Assembly: GCA_017463105.1 (NCBI GenBank)
Contig: JAFTPU010000008.1
Span: forward strand, 82,766 to 146,765
Length of the DNA: 64,000 bases
From: Clostridia bacterium
GTDB taxonomy: Bacteria > Bacillota > Clostridia > Christensenellales > Borkfalkiaceae
Direction of reading: 5' to 3'
In this document: positions 1 through 8,425 of the stretch, piece by piece
How the letters are laid out: each line of letters opens with the position of its first letter
Numbering within the stretch: the stretch's first letter is position 1
Program-made: the position numbers and the translations under genes
Notes under the pieces: generated by a model
Databases searched by the model: none
The model's input: the letters and a program-made list of their open reading frames with translations, nothing else
Told to the model about the DNA's origin: nothing

Positions 1-209
1 TAATCTTCTGAACCTAATAGATAACCGACGGAAACCTCGTAATATTTTGCGATTGCGATAAGAGTATCCAAATCGGGGTCGTGTACGCCCGTTTCCCAAG
101 TACTTACCGTTTGGTTGGATACGTTAAATAGCTCGCCAAACCTCCGTTGGGAGATACCTTTTTCTATTCGAAATTCTCTTAGTTTTTTACCTAAAAAATT
201 ATCTTTCAT
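1..209 (-). CDS. XRE-family helix-turn-helix regulator (runs to window edge)
   Basis: Small DNA-binding repressor of the XRE/Cro type. Reading the minus strand from the ATG at 207-209 gives 69 residues with a typical HTH: a basic first helix (KKLREFRIEKG), the turn ISQRRFGELF and recognition helix NVSNQTVSTWE, then the usual tail ending YLLGSED. The next codon begins TA at the window edge, so the gene either stops there or continues. It begins directly after the stop of the other XRE gene upstream, so the two are probably co-transcribed leftwards and could bind the palindrome at 475-495. The target is unknown. Fold assignment is secure; the role is inferred. Confidence 0.8.
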   Translation of the reverse strand, partial: MKDNFLGKKLREFRIEKGISQRRFGELFNVSNQTVSTWETGVHDPDLDTLIAIAKYYEVSVGYLLGSED

Positions 210-422
210 TTATTCAAAATCAAAAAGCTCGTTAGGGGTAATTTCTAATCTTTCGCAAAGATAAACGATTTTTTCGTAATCCAATTGTATTTTTCCCGTT
301 TCGTAATCGCTGTAATCGGATTGATATTTGTTTAATTCCTTGGCAATTTGCGCTTGGGTCAGCCCTTTTAGCTTCCGCGCGTTTTTTAAATTTTCTCCGA
401 CGATTTTTGCAATATCCACCAT
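210..422 (-). CDS. XRE-family helix-turn-helix regulator
   Basis: 70-residue XRE-type DNA-binding protein. The HTH occupies almost all of it: LKNARKLKGLTQAQIAKELN, then YQSDYSDYETGKIQLDY and the C-terminal helices ending ELFDFE. No other domain is present. The ATG at 420-422 follows a good AAGGAG-like site on the minus strand (complement of 428-434). Its stop abuts the start of the next XRE gene, so they form a two-gene unit. A possible minus-strand -10 (TATAAT, complement of 443-448) lies just upstream. Likely an autoregulator or partner of its neighbour; the regulated system is not identifiable here. Confidence 0.8.
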   Translation of the reverse strand: MVDIAKIVGENLKNARKLKGLTQAQIAKELNKYQSDYSDYETGKIQLDYEKIVYLCERLEITPNELFDFE

Positions 423-469
423 AAGTACTCCTTATCTATATAATTATAGAAAAAATACCGATAAATTCC

Positions 470-498
470 TTGACTTATAGGGAAAAATCCTATAAAAT
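470..498 (+). promoter_or_regulatory. Sigma-A promoter with an embedded palindrome
   Basis: TTGACT (470-475), 17-base spacer, TAAAAT (493-498). Within it a perfect 7-base inverted repeat, TTATAGG (475-481) and CCTATAA (489-495), spans the spacer and touches both elements. This is a natural place for a repressor, and the two divergent XRE genes are the obvious candidates (inference). Confidence 0.65.
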
Positions 499-526
499 AT
501 TATGCGTAGAATCAAGGAGTAAAAAA

Positions 527-753
527 ATGAAAATATGTGTTAGGATTATAATTATAGTAATATTATTATTTGGGGGAATATCCGATAAAACAAAAATGAA
601 ATCGGGTTGGCGACGGCGGAAATGCGAAACGTGGAAGCAGGAGAAATAGGGGGGTTTTGTGCCGTTTTGGAGGGAAATCCGCCCACGAAGCCTGCAACGT
701 TTGAGTTGAAAGAAGTGACAATCAGTGATAGTTTTATATCCGACAAACGCTAA
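527..753 (+). pseudogene. Tiny membrane or secreted peptide gene, apparently frameshifted
   Basis: Downstream of a good promoter and an AAGGAG site (515-520), ATG 527 starts a 40-residue frame with a very hydrophobic N-terminus (VRIIIIVILLFGG) that then turns into an arginine-rich nonsense tail ending at 649. A second frame, open from 589 to the stop at 751-753, reads like real protein (GLATAEMRNVEAGEIGGF, then ATFELKEVTISDSF). A single shift near 585-590 would join the two into a peptide of about 75 residues with an N-terminal membrane or signal segment. I do not recognise the family. It could also be an intact 40-residue peptide or an independent ORF from ATG 622. Confidence 0.35.
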
Positions 754-784
754 CGAAGTGTTCTTTTGAACGAATAATAAACGA

Positions 785-812
785 AAAAAGGAAGTCCTTG
801 CGACTTCCTTTT
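785..812. terminator. Bidirectional rho-independent terminator
   Basis: AAAAAGGAAGTC and GACTTCCTTTT form a stem closed by a short loop, with A-run and T-run on opposite sides. It sits between the rightward tiny gene and the leftward veg gene and can serve both. Confidence 0.75.
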
Positions 813-820
813 ATGTTGGG

Positions 821-1060
821 TCATATGCGCTTGATCTTTACGTTCCCGCAAAGTACGTCCGAATAGGAGTACGCGGTTTTGCCGAGGAAATCTTTGTCGT
901 CCGGCTTCACCGTGAACAGCGCGGGGTATACCCCCGATAAAACGCCCGAGTAGCTCACGCTTTTGTTTCTGCCTAAATTTACGTGCACGGCGACCCGTTG
1001 CGCCGAGCAGTCTTTTACCATTCGTTTGACGTCGGAAATTTTTTTGGTTGGCTTGATCAT
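821..1060 (-). CDS. veg: Veg family protein
   Basis: 79-residue Veg/DUF1021 protein. The family signature is visible: ISDVKRMVKDCSAQRVAVHV, then NLGRNKSVSYSGVLSGVYPALFTVK and the conserved ending YSYSDVLCGNVKI. In Bacillus subtilis Veg is a small abundant protein that affects biofilm formation; its biochemical role is not settled. The frame stays open upstream to 1228, but homologues begin close to MIKPTKKISDVKR, so ATG 1058-1060 is preferred although its ribosome site is weak. It is divergent from the SPOCS/LysM gene with 150 bases between them. In many Firmicutes veg lies next to ispE, which follows here at 2824. Confidence 0.85.
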   Translation of the reverse strand: MIKPTKKISDVKRMVKDCSAQRVAVHVNLGRNKSVSYSGVLSGVYPALFTVKPDDKDFLGKTAYSYSDVLCGNVKIKRI

Positions 1061-1147
1061 AACGAAAGTATGGGCTTTTTTTCGCCTTTTTATGCCGAAA
1101 ACGCCAAAATTTCCCAAAAAATTCTTTTTCGACGCTCCGTCCGACGT

Positions 1148-1175
1148 TCTATATCCGTATGGAAAAGCATACGAT
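1148..1175 (+). promoter_or_regulatory. Possible sigma-E-type sporulation promoter
   Basis: CATACGAT (1168-1175) matches the sigma-E -10 consensus closely, with an ATAT-containing -35-like element at 1148-1155 about 13 bases upstream. It precedes a coat-type SPOCS/LysM gene, which would fit mother-cell expression. No sigma-A promoter is obvious. Inference from motif similarity only. Confidence 0.35.
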
Positions 1176-1210
1176 AAATAGGCAATAAAAACGCAAAGGG
1201 AGTGAATAAA

Positions 1211-2698
1211 ATGTCTATCAAACCGCAATATGAAACTTATCGTTATACGGGGGAGATCACCCGTTTACAAAGTCAGTCTATCGTAGAATGTCGGCTGCCG
1301 GGGAGCGAGATCGGGACGATCCTTGCCGTACAGGCGAACGCCGTGCCCGTCGAGTGTACGTGTGCGGACGGGGAGGTGCGTTACGGCGGTAAGCTTCTTT
1401 TATGTATCGTATACGAGGATATCGAGCGGCGTATTTGCCGTGCGGAGCGGGGTGCGGAATTTTTCCACAAGGCGGACGGCGCGCTCGTCAGCCCTGCGTG
1501 CTTTGCCAAGACCGCGTTTTCCATTGAAAACGTTTCCCACCGCCGCGAGGGGTCGGGACTGTATATTTCCGTGATCGTCGGCGCGGACGTGAACGTCTAC
1601 GGCGGCAAGCAGATCGAATATCTCGTCGGGGGCGAGGGGCTCGTGGTGCAAAAGCAACCGATCGTGCTGAGCAAGACTATCTGCGTTTCGGGGGAAACGG
1701 AAGCGGAGGACGAATTCGATACCGATTACGTGGGCGATATCCTCTTGCACGGCGAAAACGCCGTCGTTACCTCCTGTCGCGTGGGGGCGGGACAGCTCGA
1801 GCTCGAAGGGGAGATCGACTTGAACGTATGCGTTCTGAAAAGCGACGAAACGCTTTGCTCGTACGAACGAGTGCTTCCGTTTACGATGCAGATCCCCTGC
1901 GAGGAGGCGTTCGGGCGGGTATCCGCAAGCGCGCGCGTTTGCGTGAAGTCCACCACGCTTACGGCGAGCGTCGACGAGGAGAAGGGCAAGAGCAAGATCC
2001 TTTTCGCATATTGTCTCTCCGCCGACTGTTTTATCTCGGGCAGGGAGGAGCTCGAAGCGGTGAGCGACGCCTTTTCACCCGAGGTCGAAATCGAGCTTTC
2101 CGAGAAAAACGACGGGGGCAGGTATTTGACGAATCAGACCCGACGCGTGGAACGGGTGAGCGGCGTTGCGGCGCTTTCGCCCGCACCGGAGGGCGAGTAC
2201 GCTTTGGAGGCGGCGGTGCTTCCGAAAGCGGAGGCGGTGATCAGAAAGGGAGAACGCGGATACGAAGCGGAGGGCGTCGTCGGTGCGGAGGTATTGCTTC
2301 GCGGCGCGGACGGAAGCAGACGGGCGTGCAGTCTTTCGTTGCCGTTTGCGTTCCCGATCGACGCGGAGGGGGAAGAAACGGAAGCGGATTGTCTGGTCTG
2401 CGGATTGAATCTCAGAAGAAAGAAGGACGGCGAGACGGAAGCGGAAGCGACGGTGAAGATGTGTTTGCGCTCGTATAACAGAGCCGAATGGGCGTACGTC
2501 GGGGAAGCGGTCGAAGGGGAAAAGCGGGAGGAGAGCGACGCGGCGGTTTCGGTGTACGTACCGCGCGCGGGCGAGGATCTGTGGCAGGTGGCGAAGCGAC
2601 TTTCGCGCGATCCCGAGGAGCTGAAAAAGAGCAATCCCGAGCTGGAATTTCCCGTGCGCGAGGGAGAGAGGATATTCGTTTATCGGCAAATTAAGTAA
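1211..2698 (+). CDS. SPOCS (DUF3794) and LysM domain protein
   Basis: 495-residue protein made of SPOCS/DUF3794 beta-rich repeats, a domain linked with spore coat and outer layers, ending in a LysM peptidoglycan-binding module (about residues 447-495: VYVPRAGEDLWQVAKRL, then a final IFVYRQIK). The N-terminus shows the family's EITRLQSQSIVECRLPG and later EYLVGGEGLVVQKQPIVL. There is no signal peptide, as expected for a protein laid on the forespore from the mother cell. ATG 1211 is chosen because AAAGGGAG sits at 1195-1202; a GTG at 1202 overlaps that site and is rejected. It stands alone before the ispE promoter and may be sporulation-controlled. Confidence 0.8.
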   Translation: MSIKPQYETYRYTGEITRLQSQSIVECRLPGSEIGTILAVQANAVPVECTCADGEVRYGGKLLLCIVYEDIERRICRAERGAEFFHKADGALVSPACFAKTAFSIENVSHRREGSGLYISVIVGADVNVYGGKQIEYLVGGEGLVVQKQPIVLSKTICVSGETEAEDEFDTDYVGDILLHGENAVVTSCRVGAGQLELEGEIDLNVCVLKSDETLCSYERVLPFTMQIPCEEAFGRVSASARVCVKSTTLTASVDEEKGKSKILFAYCLSADCFISGREELEAVSDAFSPEVEIELSEKNDGGRYLTNQTRRVERVSGVAALSPAPEGEYALEAAVLPKAEAVIRKGERGYEAEGVVGAEVLLRGADGSRRACSLSLPFAFPIDAEGEETEADCLVCGLNLRRKKDGETEAEATVKMCLRSYNRAEWAYVGEAVEGEKREESDAAVSVYVPRAGEDLWQVAKRLSRDPEELKKSNPELEFPVREGERIFVYRQIK

Positions 2699-2725
2699 AT
2701 TTCAGAAAATTTTTGCGATAAAGCA

Positions 2726-2754
2726 TTGAATTTTCGGGAAGAATATGTTACAAT
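2726..2754 (+). promoter_or_regulatory. Sigma-A promoter of ispE
   Basis: TTGAAT (2726-2731), 17 bases, TACAAT (2749-2754), about 65 bases before the ispE start. Probably also drives the following TPR-like gene. Confidence 0.75.
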
Positions 2755-2823
2755 GATATAAAGGGACCGTGCGGCGGGGAGAGAAACCTCGCCGCAACGA
2801 TCGGATACGGACGAACGGAAGAG

Positions 2824-3762
2824 ATGAACACGGCAAGGATAAAGGCATACGCAAAGATCAATTTAACTTTGGAGCTCGTGGGGAACGAGGGCGGCTTTCA
2901 TATGCTCGATTCTCTCGCGGCGAGTATCGATTTGTTCGATCTGATCGTTTTGAAAAAACGGAAGGACAAGCTTTCGTCCGTGACGATGCACGGCATGGGA
3001 AGCGAAAATATCCCGCCCGAAAAGAACAACGCGCTCAAAGCCGCGGAGGCGTTTTCGGAAAGATTCGGCGTAAACGGCGCGGAGATCACCGTGTATAAAA
3101 ATATTCCCATGGGCGCAGGACTCGGCGGCTCGTCCGCAGACGTCGCGGGCGTGCTCAACGGCATGGCGAAGCTGTACGGCGTAACGGACGAAAACGCGCT
3201 CGGCGAGATCGCCGATTCGCTCGGCAGCGATACGAAATATATGCTTCGCGGCGGATTTGTGCGTATGCGCGGGCGCGGGGAAAAGCTTACCCCCACAGGG
3301 ATCGCGGAAAAGCTGCATATGCTCCTTATCTGTCCGCAATCGGACGTGTCGACGGCGGCGTGTTACGGAAAATACGACGAGCTGCCGAAAACGCTCGAAT
3401 GGCGGGAAAATCGGACGGAAGGCTGTATTGCCGCGCTGAAGAAAAAGGATATAAACGGGGCGGGCAGGTATTTAACGAACGATCTTTTCGTGCCCGCGTT
3501 GCACCTCAATCCCGACGTGCAAAAGGCGTTTGAAGAGGCGCAGTCGTTCTCGCCGATCGCGGCGTGCATGACGGGCTCGGGTAGCTGTGTGTTCGCGCTG
3601 TTCGAAACGAAAGAGCTGTGCGAATGGGCGAAGAGCCGATATAAGGGGAAATTCCGTACGATCGTAGCGTCGACGGTGCTTCCCGAGGCGGAGAAAAACG
3701 GGAAGCGTTGGCGCAATCCGTTCGTGTTGTCGGACGGGGAAGCGCGGCTCGAGGATAATTAA
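2824..3762 (+). CDS. ispE: 4-diphosphocytidyl-2-C-methyl-D-erythritol kinase
   Basis: Cytosolic GHMP kinase that phosphorylates CDP-methylerythritol in the non-mevalonate (MEP) route to isoprenoid precursors. 312 residues, close to the family's usual 280-310. Diagnostic stretches are the N-terminal AYAKINLTLELVG, the ATP-binding glycine loop IPMGAGLGGSSADVAG (about residues 97-112) and the C-terminal MTGSGSCVFALF. The start ATG follows GGAAGAG. It is first in an operon with the TPR-like membrane gene 19 bases downstream. Its presence implies MEP-type isoprenoid synthesis; no other pathway gene is in the window. Confidence 0.93.
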   Translation: MNTARIKAYAKINLTLELVGNEGGFHMLDSLAASIDLFDLIVLKKRKDKLSSVTMHGMGSENIPPEKNNALKAAEAFSERFGVNGAEITVYKNIPMGAGLGGSSADVAGVLNGMAKLYGVTDENALGEIADSLGSDTKYMLRGGFVRMRGRGEKLTPTGIAEKLHMLLICPQSDVSTAACYGKYDELPKTLEWRENRTEGCIAALKKKDINGAGRYLTNDLFVPALHLNPDVQKAFEEAQSFSPIAACMTGSGSCVFALFETKELCEWAKSRYKGKFRTIVASTVLPEAEKNGKRWRNPFVLSDGEARLEDN

Positions 3763-3781
3763 GAAAAACGGAGAAAACGAA

Positions 3782-4732
3782 ATGGAAGAAAGGATCATCG
3801 ACGACGAATACGGAAGAGGGATTCGCCTGAAAAAGACGAAAGACGGATACGTGGACGTAACGGACGAGCTTGCGGAAAACGGCGAGGCGGAGGTCTACGA
3901 GGAGGACGCGCAGGACGAGATCGCCTTCGAATTTCCGATGTCGGACGCGGACGAGGACGACGAGGACCTTGTGGGACTGTCGCCCGAGGAAGCGGCGCGG
4001 GTGCGCCGTGAAAAGGAGGAAGCGGCGGCGAAGCGCAAAGCCGATTACGAGCAGGCGTGCAAAGAGGGTGAGCAGCTTTTGGCTTCGGGTAGTTTTAAAG
4101 CGGCGGAGCTCAAATACGAAAAGGCGTTGCAGCTGGACGACGAGGCGACGGACGCTTCCGTGGGATATTGGCGGGCAAAGACCGCCGATTTTACCGAGCC
4201 CGACGCGTTGATCGGGGAATACGCCGACGCGGGGATCGAAAGTCTCGAATACGACCTCGGCGCGGACGCCGTGGACAAGCTCAGAGTGCGGTATGCGGAG
4301 GTGTTCCGAAGACGGGTGCGGGAGCTGGAGACGGAGGAAGCGCCGCTTGCCGAAGCGCTCGAGGGCAAACGGCAAAAGCGCAGAGGGATCCTTTCCGAAC
4401 GGCTTAAAAAGGCGGCGATCGGGTTCGGAGTGCTTGCCGTGCCGACGATCGTACTGCTTGTGTTGACGATCGTGCTAGGAATGAAGAATTTCACGACGAG
4501 CAAAAACACGTATATCGTGCCGACGGTGATCTGCGGCGTGGCGTTCTTCGCGTGCTTTATCGTCTTTGTACTCGCTTCGAACAGACTGATCAACGTGCTC
4601 CGTCTGCGGTCGAGCAACGAACGGACGGAATCGACGGAGGAGGGCGCGCGGCTGGTGAAGATACGCGATTATAAGGAGTTGTACGAATGTCTGCTTTTGC
4701 CGACGGAGGAGAGCGTCGGCGCGGGCGAATAA
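3782..4732 (+). CDS. TPR-like protein with two membrane segments, function unknown
   Basis: 316 residues. The N-terminal 80 residues are very acidic (EVYEEDAQDE, then DADEDDEDLVG). Residues about 85-160 look like a tetratricopeptide helical pair (EGEQLLASGSFKAAELKYEK, then ALQLDDEATDASVGYWRAK). Two hydrophobic helices follow (about 212-234 and 245-268) separated by a short loop, then a charged C-terminal tail. No catalytic motif is seen and I do not recognise a named family. The acidic N-terminus and TPR suggest a membrane-anchored cytosolic scaffold (inference). It is co-transcribed with ispE, probably without functional linkage. Confidence 0.7.
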   Translation: MEERIIDDEYGRGIRLKKTKDGYVDVTDELAENGEAEVYEEDAQDEIAFEFPMSDADEDDEDLVGLSPEEAARVRREKEEAAAKRKADYEQACKEGEQLLASGSFKAAELKYEKALQLDDEATDASVGYWRAKTADFTEPDALIGEYADAGIESLEYDLGADAVDKLRVRYAEVFRRRVRELETEEAPLAEALEGKRQKRRGILSERLKKAAIGFGVLAVPTIVLLVLTIVLGMKNFTTSKNTYIVPTVICGVAFFACFIVFVLASNRLINVLRLRSSNERTESTEEGARLVKIRDYKELYECLLLPTEESVGAGE

Positions 4733-4806
4733 AGGCAAAAAACGGAATTTGCGGGAGCGGAGCGGAAAACTTCGTTCCCTTTATTTTATAAGGAAGCGAA
4801 ATTCGT

Positions 4807-4835
4807 TTGCGTTTCCGTCGCTTTCGTGTTATAAT
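4807..4835 (+). promoter_or_regulatory. Sigma-A promoter abutting the ABC exporter start
   Basis: TTGCGT (4807-4812), 17 bases, TATAAT (4830-4835). The ATG is at 4845, so transcription should begin only a few bases before the start codon and the mRNA would be leaderless or nearly so. Confidence 0.65.
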
Positions 4836-4844
4836 AAGGTCGGT

Positions 4845-6593
4845 ATGAAAAAGCTTTTTTCCTATTTCAAACGTTATAAATGGCAGAGCTTGCTGGGTCC
4901 TTTCTTTAAATTGTTGGAGGCGACCTTCGAGCTTTTGGTGCCTTTCGTGGTCGGTTTGATCGTCGACAGGGGGCTCGGCGCGTACGTGGACGGCGGTTAT
5001 CCCAATGCCGATATCGGGTATATCGTGGGCATGTGTCTGCTTCTTGCCGCGTTCGGACTTGCGGGCTTGGCGTTTTCCGTAACGGCGCAGTATTTCGCGG
5101 CGCGCACGGCGACGGGCGTGGCGGCGGATATAAGGCGGGACCTGTTCAAAAAGATACAGTCACTGTCGTATAAGGATATCGACGAGATGGGCGCGTCGAC
5201 GATGCTCACGCGTATGACGAGCGACGTCGACAGGTTTCAATCGGGCGTGAATCTGGCGTTGCGCCTGTTTTTGCGTTCGCCGTTTATCGTGTTCGGCGCG
5301 ATGATCACGGCGTATATCATCGATCCCGAATCGCTCGGCGTGTTCGCGGTGACGATCGTCGCTTTGGCGGTCGTCGTATACGCGGTGATGTTCCTCTGTA
5401 TGCCCTTGTACAAAAAGACGCAGAATAAGTTGGATAAGGTGCTCCTTTCCACCCGCGAAAATCTTACGGGGGCAAGGGTGCTTCGCGCGTTTTGCCGCGA
5501 GGACGGGGAAAAGAAGCTGTTCGATACCCGTAACGAGGAGCTCAACAAGGGCAGAAAATTCGTGGGCGGTATCGCCGCGATCACCAATCCGCTGACGTAC
5601 GTGCTCGTGAATTTCGCGACGATCGTATTGATCTGGACGGGCGCGCTCCGCGTGGACGCGGGCGGACTGACGCAAGGCAACGTGATCGCCCTGTACAATC
5701 TGATGGGGCAGATACTCGTCGAGTTGATCAAGCTGGCGAATCTGATCGTTACCGTCACCAAGGCGGCGGCGTGCGGCGGGCGTATTTCCGCCGTTTTGCA
5801 AGCGCAACCTTCGCTTTTGCTCGAGGAGGAAACGGAGGCGAAGGGAAGCGGCGCGTTTATCGAATTCGATAACGTGACGATGCGCTATATCGAGGGCGCG
5901 GACGTCGCGCTGGAAAACGTTTCGTTTACGGTCGCACGCGGCGAAACGGTAGGCGTGATCGGCGGCACGGGCAGCGGAAAGACCACGCTCGTCAACCTCA
6001 TTCCCCATTTTTACGATACGACGGAGGGCGAGGTGCGCGTGGACGGGAAAAGCGTGCGGGACAAGGCTTTGCAGACGCGGCTTCGGGAAAATATAGGCGT
6101 CGTGCCGCAGAAGGCGGTCCTGTTCAAGGGTACGCTTCGCGAGAACCTGTTGTGGGGGAAAGCGGACGCGACGGACGGGGAGCTTTGGAGAGCGCTCGAG
6201 ATCGCCCGTGCGGACGAGTTCGTCAAGGAAAAGGGCGGGTTGGATATTCCCGTCGAGCAGGGAGGCAAAAACTTCTCGGGCGGACAGAAGCAACGGCTGA
6301 CGATCGCCCGCGCTTTGGTGCGGGAGCCCGAGATCCTGATACTCGACGATTCGTCGTCCGCGCTCGATTATGCGACGGACGCGGAACTGAGAAAAGCGAT
6401 ACGTAAGCTGGATTTTACGACCTTTATCGTGTCCCAGCGGGCTTCGTCCGTGATGAATGCGGACAAGATCGTCGTGCTCGACGACGGCGTTGCGGTGGGT
6501 ATGGGTACGCACGAGGAGCTTATGCGTTCGTGCGAAGTGTATCGTGAAATTTATTTCTCTCAATACGAGACGGAAGGAGGACAAGCGGTATGA
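4845..6593 (+). CDS. ABC exporter subunit A (degenerate nucleotide site)
   Basis: Half-transporter of a heterodimeric exporter: six-helix membrane domain (residues about 1-320), then an ATPase domain. 582 residues from ATG 4845, which begins MKKLFSYFKRYKW as relatives do. Walker A is GGTGSGKTTL near residue 373 and the signature is FSGGQKQR. The site is non-canonical: after Walker B the catalytic Glu position holds Asp (LILDDSSSALD) and the switch histidine is Gln (IVSQRAS). It overlaps the next subunit by ATGA. This matches the asymmetric BmrC/BmrD and TM287/288 type, in which one of two ATP sites is catalytically weak. Substrate unknown; probably drug or lipid export. Confidence 0.9.
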   Translation: MKKLFSYFKRYKWQSLLGPFFKLLEATFELLVPFVVGLIVDRGLGAYVDGGYPNADIGYIVGMCLLLAAFGLAGLAFSVTAQYFAARTATGVAADIRRDLFKKIQSLSYKDIDEMGASTMLTRMTSDVDRFQSGVNLALRLFLRSPFIVFGAMITAYIIDPESLGVFAVTIVALAVVVYAVMFLCMPLYKKTQNKLDKVLLSTRENLTGARVLRAFCREDGEKKLFDTRNEELNKGRKFVGGIAAITNPLTYVLVNFATIVLIWTGALRVDAGGLTQGNVIALYNLMGQILVELIKLANLIVTVTKAAACGGRISAVLQAQPSLLLEEETEAKGSGAFIEFDNVTMRYIEGADVALENVSFTVARGETVGVIGGTGSGKTTLVNLIPHFYDTTEGEVRVDGKSVRDKALQTRLRENIGVVPQKAVLFKGTLRENLLWGKADATDGELWRALEIARADEFVKEKGGLDIPVEQGGKNFSGGQKQRLTIARALVREPEILILDDSSSALDYATDAELRKAIRKLDFTTFIVSQRASSVMNADKIVVLDDGVAVGMGTHEELMRSCEVYREIYFSQYETEGGQAV

Positions 6594-8359
6594 AAAACTC
6601 CCGTTCCGTTCCGAAAAAAGGAGGCGTGCTGAAACGCGTGCTGGGCTACGTAGGCAGATATCCCGCGTCGCTCGTCGGCTCGTTCGTCTTTGCGCTTTTG
6701 TCCGTGGCGGCTACCCTCTGCGTGCCCGTATTCTTCGGGGACGCGATCGACTGTATCATCAAAGCGGGCAAGGTCGATCTCGTCGCGCTGAAAAGCGTGT
6801 TCGTCAAGACCGCCGTCGCCGTCTTGATTGCCGCGCTTTCGCAATGGCTTGCCGGCATTTGCAACAACCGTATTTCCTGTAACGTGGTGCGTGATCTCCG
6901 CAAGGACGCGTTCGGCAAACTCGGGAAATTGCCGCTTAAATATATCGACACCCATTCGCACGGGGATACGGTGAGCCGCGTGATCGCGGACGCCGATCAG
7001 TTCTCCGACGGATTGCTGATGGGCTTCACGCAGTTTTTTACGGGTGCGCTGACCATACTCGGTACGATCGCGTTTATGCTTCTGACGAATTGGAAGATCG
7101 GACTGATCGTCGTATTGCTTACGCCCGTTTCGCTGTTCGTCGCGCGGTTCGTGGCGACCCATACGCATAAATTTTTCGTGGAGCAGACCTCCGCGCGCGG
7201 GGAGCAGACGGCGTTTGCGGAAGAGGCGATCGCGGGGCTCAAGACCACGCAAGCGTTTGCGCACGAGGATGAGAACGAGGCGAAGTTCGATAAGATCAAC
7301 GCGCGATTGGAAAAGGCTTCGCTCAAGGCGACCTTCTATTCCTCGCTCACCAATCCCTCGACGCGGTTTATCAATAATCTCGTATACGCCGTCGTAGCGC
7401 TCGTGGGGGCGATCGACGTGGCAAACGGCACGATCGTCGCGGGCGCGGCGTTTACCGTCGGGGGCTTGACGAAATTCCTGTCCTATGCCAATCAATATAC
7501 CAAGCCGTTCAACGAAATTTCGGGCGTGGTGACCGAGCTGAAAAGCGCGTTTACCTGCGCGGCGCGGATATTCGAGCTGATCGACGAGACGGAGGAGGTT
7601 TCCGACGGCGGGAACGAAGAGCTGCCCCGCGCGGAGGGTATCGTCGAGCTGGAAAACGTGAGCTTTTCGTACACGGAGGAGCGCAAACTGATCGAGGCGC
7701 TTTCTTTGCGCGTGCCGCAGGGTAGGCGGGTCGCGATCGTCGGACGGACGGGGAGCGGAAAGACGACGCTCATCAATCTTCTGATGCGGTTTTACGACGT
7801 CGACAAGGGGGCGGTGAAGATCGACGGCAGGGACGTGCGGAAGCTTACGCGCAGGTCGCTTCGGAAGAGCTACGGCATGGTATTGCAGGAGACGTGGCTC
7901 AAATGCGGTACGGTGCGGGAGAATATCCGCATGGGTAAGCCCGACGCGACGGACGAGGAGATCATCGAGGCGGCGAAAAAGACGAGGGCGCACTCGTTTA
8001 TCAAGCGTATGGAAAGGGGATACGACACGTTGCTTTCCGAGGACGGCGGGAATTTGTCCGAGGGACAAAAACAGCTTCTTTGCATTACCCGTGTGATGCT
8101 GGCGTTGCCGCCGATGCTGATCCTCGACGAGGCGACGTCCTCGATCGATACGCGCACGGAGAAGAAGATAAGCGAGGCGTTCGATCGCTTGATGGAGGGC
8201 AGAACGACCTTTATCGTCGCGCACAGACTTTCGACGATCGTACACGCGGACGCCATTCTCGTAATGGAAGCGGGGCACGTGGTGGAGCAGGGTACGCACG
8301 CGGAGCTGTTGGCGCGCAACGGCGCGTATGCCAAGCTTTACAACAGTCAATTCGCTTGA
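6590..8359 (+). CDS. ABC exporter subunit B (canonical nucleotide site)
   Basis: 589-residue partner of the preceding half-transporter. The membrane domain (about 20-330) is followed by an ATPase with Walker A GRTGSGKTTL (about 384), a signature varied to LSEGQKQ, Walker B plus catalytic glutamate LILDEATSSID, and an intact switch histidine (IVAHRLS). The glycine-to-glutamate change in the signature (LSEGQ for LSGGQ) would place the weak composite site with subunit A's Walker A. Translational coupling by ATGA overlap with subunit A supports a one-to-one complex. The signal for substrate choice is not readable. Confidence 0.9.
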   Translation: MKNSRSVPKKGGVLKRVLGYVGRYPASLVGSFVFALLSVAATLCVPVFFGDAIDCIIKAGKVDLVALKSVFVKTAVAVLIAALSQWLAGICNNRISCNVVRDLRKDAFGKLGKLPLKYIDTHSHGDTVSRVIADADQFSDGLLMGFTQFFTGALTILGTIAFMLLTNWKIGLIVVLLTPVSLFVARFVATHTHKFFVEQTSARGEQTAFAEEAIAGLKTTQAFAHEDENEAKFDKINARLEKASLKATFYSSLTNPSTRFINNLVYAVVALVGAIDVANGTIVAGAAFTVGGLTKFLSYANQYTKPFNEISGVVTELKSAFTCAARIFELIDETEEVSDGGNEELPRAEGIVELENVSFSYTEERKLIEALSLRVPQGRRVAIVGRTGSGKTTLINLLMRFYDVDKGAVKIDGRDVRKLTRRSLRKSYGMVLQETWLKCGTVRENIRMGKPDATDEEIIEAAKKTRAHSFIKRMERGYDTLLSEDGGNLSEGQKQLLCITRVMLALPPMLILDEATSSIDTRTEKKISEAFDRLMEGRTTFIVAHRLSTIVHADAILVMEAGHVVEQGTHAELLARNGAYAKLYNSQFA

Positions 8360-8373
8360 AAAACGAAGGGACC

Positions 8374-8394
8374 GCCCGAATTTCTTTTTCGGGC
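8374..8394 (+). terminator. Hairpin after the ABC exporter genes
   Basis: GCCCGAA (8374-8380) pairs with TTCGGGC (8388-8394). Only a short T-run follows, so termination may be partial. Confidence 0.45.
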
Positions 8395-8425
8395 TTTGGA
8401 TAAATTTTAACGGGTTTGATTGCAT

